Of a DNA stretch of 64,000 bases, positions 60,593 to 64,000 are shown one piece after another. This DNA is from Diadema setosum (lineage: Eukaryota > Echinodermata > Echinoidea > Diadematoida > Diadematidae). The DNA lies in NCBI RefSeq assembly GCF_964275005.1, contig NC_092700.1, forward strand, positions 20,093,015-20,157,014. Reading direction: 5' to 3'. Position numbers and translations under genes: made by a program. Each line of letters opens with the position of its first letter. Position 1 is the first letter of the stretch. The notes under the pieces are model-generated. The model did not search any database and was not told the origin of the DNA. It saw only the letters and a list, made by a program, of their open reading frames with translations.

Positions 60593-61358
60593 TGTGACCC
60601 GCTACAACAAAATGATCCTAAAGTCGGGCGAGGTCGATTATTTGAAAATTGCATGATATAATCCCCTAATCTTTCTGCTTTAAATTGATATATAACACAG
60701 TTTATAAAAATAATCGGCTGCGGAGATATCGATGTTTAAAAGAGAGCATGTCGAGACGTCTGGAAAATCACTGTTTCGAGAAAAGCGCCCTAAAAGTCTT
60801 CCTTTCGACGCAATCGCGATCAAGGGACACGCAAGTCAGTGTTCACCTCTGGACAATAGAAGGTAAGCCCTAGCAACTCCCGAAGAGTTCATTCAAGCAC
60901 ATCAGCGTCAGCAGTCTCCTCACCAACCAATCAGTGACCAGGATGTGAGAAGCGGCTGAGCATAGCGCATCCCGCCCGCACGCACCAGTCGACTGGGCAG
61001 TGTGCGAGCTTCACGCTTCGGTTAGCAGCAAGCAGCAAACTGACCAATGAGATCACTCTGGTCGTTGTTAGGGGCGGAACCTGTCTGTGGCGCTCAATCC
61101 AAATTTTCGAACCAGTCTCTGCTTCGTTGAAATGCCAAAAAAAAAACATGGCTCAGAAAAACGCTGTTTTTTGGTCTTTCCTTTGATCGTTTTGCTTCAA
61201 AATTTCGACAGATGATAGAAGATATGTTAGACTCCAATAATATATCAAAATCAGAAAATCGTAAGTTTTGACCAATTTTGATGCTCTGACTTCAAACTCG
61301 ATTTTCACGGCTTCGACCGTGCGCGACTTTAGGACCTTTTTGTTGTAGCGGGTCACAT
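60593..61358. mobile_element. 766-bp DNA element with about 33-bp terminal inverted repeats
   Basis: Left TGTGACCCGCTACAACAAAA continues to cctaaagtcg. The right end is its inverse with two or three differences (cgactttaggacctttttgt then tgtagcgggtcaca). TA-rich flanks (tata on the left, tatt on the right) may hide a TA or TATA duplication. The interior is CpG-richer (60780-61090) and non-coding. No transposase, so non-autonomous. I do not assign a superfamily. Confidence 0.85.
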
Positions 61359-62022
61359 ATTTATATTAAAAAAGGAGAAATCGGGCGATCAATTTTTAGA
61401 GGATGTTATGGGTTACACTTACGAATGCAAATACAATGTATGTACAGATTGTAAGTTCAGTATGCAAGTGATGACACAAGCGCATGTGGGGTGGCATGGC
61501 GATTTTCACAAGGAAGGTGAAGAATGAGAGTGAAATTGACATGGAATCTTTGCTGAATAAGCTATGAAAGTATTCAACATGACAAGCTCTTGTGACATTG
61601 TGAGTTTATAGTCAATAGTAAAGAGATGTTAATACTGTAATGACAGTAGAATAGTGATAGTACTTGCAAGCTACGTATCGGAGAGTTCACTGGGTATCGG
61701 GAAAATCTTTTAATGAAATGTTTTTCAGGAGACCCATCTGTATAACTTTCTTTGCCAGCAAGTATGCTTCACTGCAAGGCTGAACTGATGATAGGGTATT
61801 ATTCAGCTCATTGTCTGCAGGTCCAGTTGTAGAAAGCGTAATTTGGGATTAGTAAAGTTTGATAAAGTTTTTTTTACTTTTATTAAACTACAGGTATAGG
61901 TTAGCCACAGAGTTACATTTAACACATGTAATTAAGGGTGAGATCGACAGGGGTATACCATGATTTTACTATTTTAACAGTGTTTATTTTCCTCCATTTA
62001 TTTCTTTTCTTCTGCCAATCAG

Positions 62023-62835
62023 GATGTCGTTCCAGAGCATCTCGCCACGTCTCCGATCCCATCTGTCAACCACCTCTTTGAGGAAGGGATGAACGAGCTG
62101 CATGGGAAGCAGTCGCGGCACTCGCGCTCAGAGACGGAGAGCAGCCGGGAGTCGGAGAGCTGTGATAAGACCATCAGCTCGGCCAACCTGCGGAAGGGCG
62201 TCGCCCCACCGCGCCCGCAGGATGCGACGGTGGACATGCAGTCGGTTGAGGAAAAGCTGGCCGACATTAGTCTGGAGAACCAGGGAGGGAAGGCTAAGGA
62301 GAAGAAACTCACCAAGACCAAGAACTCGCTGAAGACTCTCCAGGACGTTGAGGCAGGCTCCAGCCAGGAGGAGGACTCCTCGCACATCCCCGAGCACCGG
62401 GCCAGCCCCGGTCCCAGCACCTCGCAGGGCACCAGCGCCATCTCCATCGACGAGACGGTGAGGGGGAGCAGCTCGCGGAGCCGGCTGCGCTCCAAGAGGA
62501 GGCGGCGGAAGAGCGGCAAGGCCGGCGCGAGCAAGTCGGAGAAGTCACTGCCGCAGAACATGAGCGTGCGGCGCGTCGCATCCATGTCGGAATCGAGCAC
62601 GTCGTCATCCCAGCACTCCGATGAAGAGCTGGAGGGCATCTTCCCCATCGACGACGTGAACGAGATCGATGCGGACGAGGGACGCACGGAGGAGGAGGAG
62701 GAGGGGAGTAGTCACATGAACCGACCGGTCAGCTTGTTAGGGACGGAGGACGACAGCCGAGAACAGTGGTCAGAACTTGGGAAACCAACCCACAGACCTT
62801 TCCATGTTTTCTCCGACGGGGATTATACCCCACTG
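62023..62835 (+). CDS. LPIN: Lipin, coding exon 3 (linker, polybasic NLS, acidic region; residues 92-362)
   Basis: 271 codons beginning DVVPEHLATSPIPS, the conserved segment after N-LIP (…LATSPI). Ser/Glu/Lys-rich disordered sequence follows, then a polybasic stretch SRLRSKRRRRKSGK (about residues 244-257) equivalent to the lipin nuclear localisation and phosphatidate-sensing region, then a Ser-rich block, an acidic motif (EGIFPIDDVNEIDADE) and HVFSDGDYTPL. The acceptor is tgccaatcag. Two tandem donors overlap, CTG/GTGAGG after 62835 and GAG/GTGAGG after 62840. Each works in frame with a different acceptor of the next exon. The exon is GC-rich relative to the flanking introns. An in-frame Met at 62089 is internal, not a start. 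Confidence 0.93.
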
Positions 62836-62840
62836 GTGAG

Positions 62841-63553
62841 GTGAGGAAAGAACTTCATCATTTAATTACAATTTGATTCAAACCTATGTCTTGCTTGGTG
62901 GCCATGGGAACCTACATTTTGGGGCATATGATGTCTTTGTAAACTTGCTTTGAACATCAAGATTTCAAGCTCACAGGGAGAATATTCAATTGAAGATGTT
63001 GACACTAAATGCACTTCTGTCTTCTTGTTAATGTCTGTAATAGATTAATTATTCATTGTACTTCATATCAGATGCAGATACTGTAAAGTTAAAATTTTAG
63101 ATCCTAAAAATTTCCGATGAGACAGGCAAGAAAGGGACTGGGATATCCAAAAGGCCAAAAAGGGAGGATAATTTCTTTCTTTTTTTTTTTAAACCACCAT
63201 TTTATTGCTTTGTTTCAGATAAAGGAAGTAAAAGAGGGCATTGAAAGCCAATTCAGGATTTTGAATTTTTGCTTTATTTGGACTGAAAGAGCAAAATTAA
63301 CTTAAAACAGTTTTGTGAATTCAATATTCATCATGTAAGTTTCATGCAAGTCATACTTTGTAGTAGCTATTGAATATGAAGCCATATCTTATGACAATTT
63401 CATGCAAAATATGAACAATAAAGGCAGCTATCATTAAGGAAAAGATGGTTTTCCATAGAAAAATTAAGTAATAGATTTTTTTTGGTTTTTTTGTTAAAAG
63501 ACTTGTCTACCTTACCTTTACCCCATTCCCACCCCCACGTGATAATACTACAG
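62841..63553 (+). other. Lipin intron between coding exons 3 and 4
   Basis: Short intron with a T run at 63178-63190 and a pyrimidine-rich 3' end (ttaccccattcccaccccca). Two AG acceptors, 7 bases apart, end it. Confidence 0.8.
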
Positions 63554-63560
63554 CCCCCAG

Positions 63561-63686
63561 GCCACTCGCCCGTCCACACCCAAGAGTGACACGGAGGCGG
63601 ACCACCAGAGGCAGACCAGCCTGAGGAGAGCCAACAAGGCTGCAGGGGCCGACAAGATCGAGTGGAACTGGGGCGAACTGCCCGAG
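63561..63686 (+). CDS. LPIN: Lipin, coding exon 4 (RPSTPKSD region, residues 363-404); gene continues beyond window
   Basis: 42 codons read ATRPSTPKSDTEADHQ and onwards, ending KIEWNWGELPE. Both the RPSTPKSD phosphorylatable motif and the W-x-W-G-E-L-P motif are landmarks upstream of the middle and C-LIP domains in lipins. It ends with the donor GAG/GTTAGT in phase 0. An alternative acceptor ctacag at 63553 would start the exon at 63554 and add VSPQ-type residues when paired with the downstream donor of exon 3. The catalytic DxDxT HAD domain is not in this window. No stop or frameshift is visible in any of the four exons. Confidence 0.94.
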
Positions 63687-64000
63687 GTTAGTCTCAGTCC
63701 CAGTCTGGAGTATTTTTTTTTTGCAGTGGGAGCCCTCCCTCCCAGTTTGAATCCAAGGGATGTTTGTGAGGACTGTCACACATACTTTTAGCAGCTCTTG
63801 ATTGCATAAAAGTGAAACTGGTGATGGTTTCTTATACATAAAAAAAAGAGGACGATCATCCTTATTGACGAGTTTATGCTTAGAGGTCACAAAATTCCAT
63901 TCGTGATTCAAAAAGATGGACTAAGCATCAAATTGTAATTTTGTTGTTGTTGCTGTTCGACCAAGATAGTTGTTTACTGTTACTTCTTTTCATTCAAGGA
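63687..64000 (+). other. Start of next lipin intron
   Basis: Sequence after the GTTAGT donor has no further lipin-like codons up to the end of the window. Confidence 0.7.

Larger units (their letters stand above)
56829..62022 (+). other. Lipin intron between coding exons 2 and 3
   Basis: A 5.2 kb phase 0 intron bounded by GTAATT and ccaatcag. It contains GA-rich patches (57558-57600 and 58555-58590), a G run (59308-59322), two MITEs (58787-58932 and 60414-60496) and a 766-bp TIR element (60593-61358). No exon-like sequence was seen inside. Confidence 0.8.

Noticed and set aside
62019..62687. 222-codon minus-strand frame
   Set aside because: Shadow of the GC-rich lipin exon on the opposite strand.
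62089..62844. Independent 251-codon gene starting at the internal Met
   Set aside because: It is the body of lipin exon 3. Upstream in-frame codons (DVVPEHLATSPIPS) are conserved lipin sequence after a splice acceptor.

Overview
The window is a metazoan nuclear fragment, most likely from an echinoderm such as a sea urchin or a close deuterostome relative. The evidence is an intron-containing lipin gene, tRNA-derived SINE heads, non-LTR retrotransposon tails, many hairpin-type MITEs (several with terminal GGGCCC and CAG target duplications), very abundant microsatellites and a frequent 'taggcct' word. The species assignment is an inference from repeat style and not from a marker gene. There are no bacterial or phage operons, CRISPR arrays or rRNA genes.

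Layout: 1-22.3 kb is gene-poor and repeat-rich. It holds a LINE 3' end at 1-262, two opposite copies of one small MITE (281-525 and 11463-11722), a tRNA-like SINE head between direct repeats (3.8-4.1 kb), a 4.8 kb element with identical terminal inverted repeats (9756-14545) carrying a nested palindrome, a nested MITE and a four-copy ~93 bp tandem array, a second tRNA-derived SINE (16.6 kb), and a 1.5 kb pyrimidine-strand satellite region (19.9-21.4 kb). At 22.4-23.4 kb there is one probable single-coding-exon gene on the + strand encoding a 289-residue protein with a charged C-terminal coiled coil, which I do not recognise. From 23.4-40.4 kb the DNA is again repeats: an interstitial telomere-like patch, a fold-back element, an L1/Tx1-like LINE fragment lying between two CA tracts, TTAA-flanked MITEs, and two head-to-tail, 5'-truncated, minus-strand non-LTR retrotransposon reverse transcriptase copies (36.6-40.4 kb), both broken.

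The right third (about 40.4 kb to the end) is best read as the 5' part of a lipin (phosphatidate phosphatase) gene on the + strand. A CpG-containing block ending in a strong splice donor at 41124/41125 may be its non-coding first exon. A long intron with several MITEs follows. The first coding exon starts at 55020, and further coding exons lie at 56736-56828, 62023-62835 (or 62840) and 63561 (or 63554)-63686. The visible coding part is about 404 residues: the whole N-LIP domain, the serine-rich and acidic linker, a polybasic nuclear localisation segment and the start of the RPSTPKSD region. The catalytic C-LIP/HAD domain must lie beyond the window. No undescribed multi-gene system is evident. 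The most interesting items are the composite 4.8 kb TIR element, the 786 bp GCGGATG-repeat transposon, the tandem splice sites in lipin and the unrecognised coiled-coil gene.
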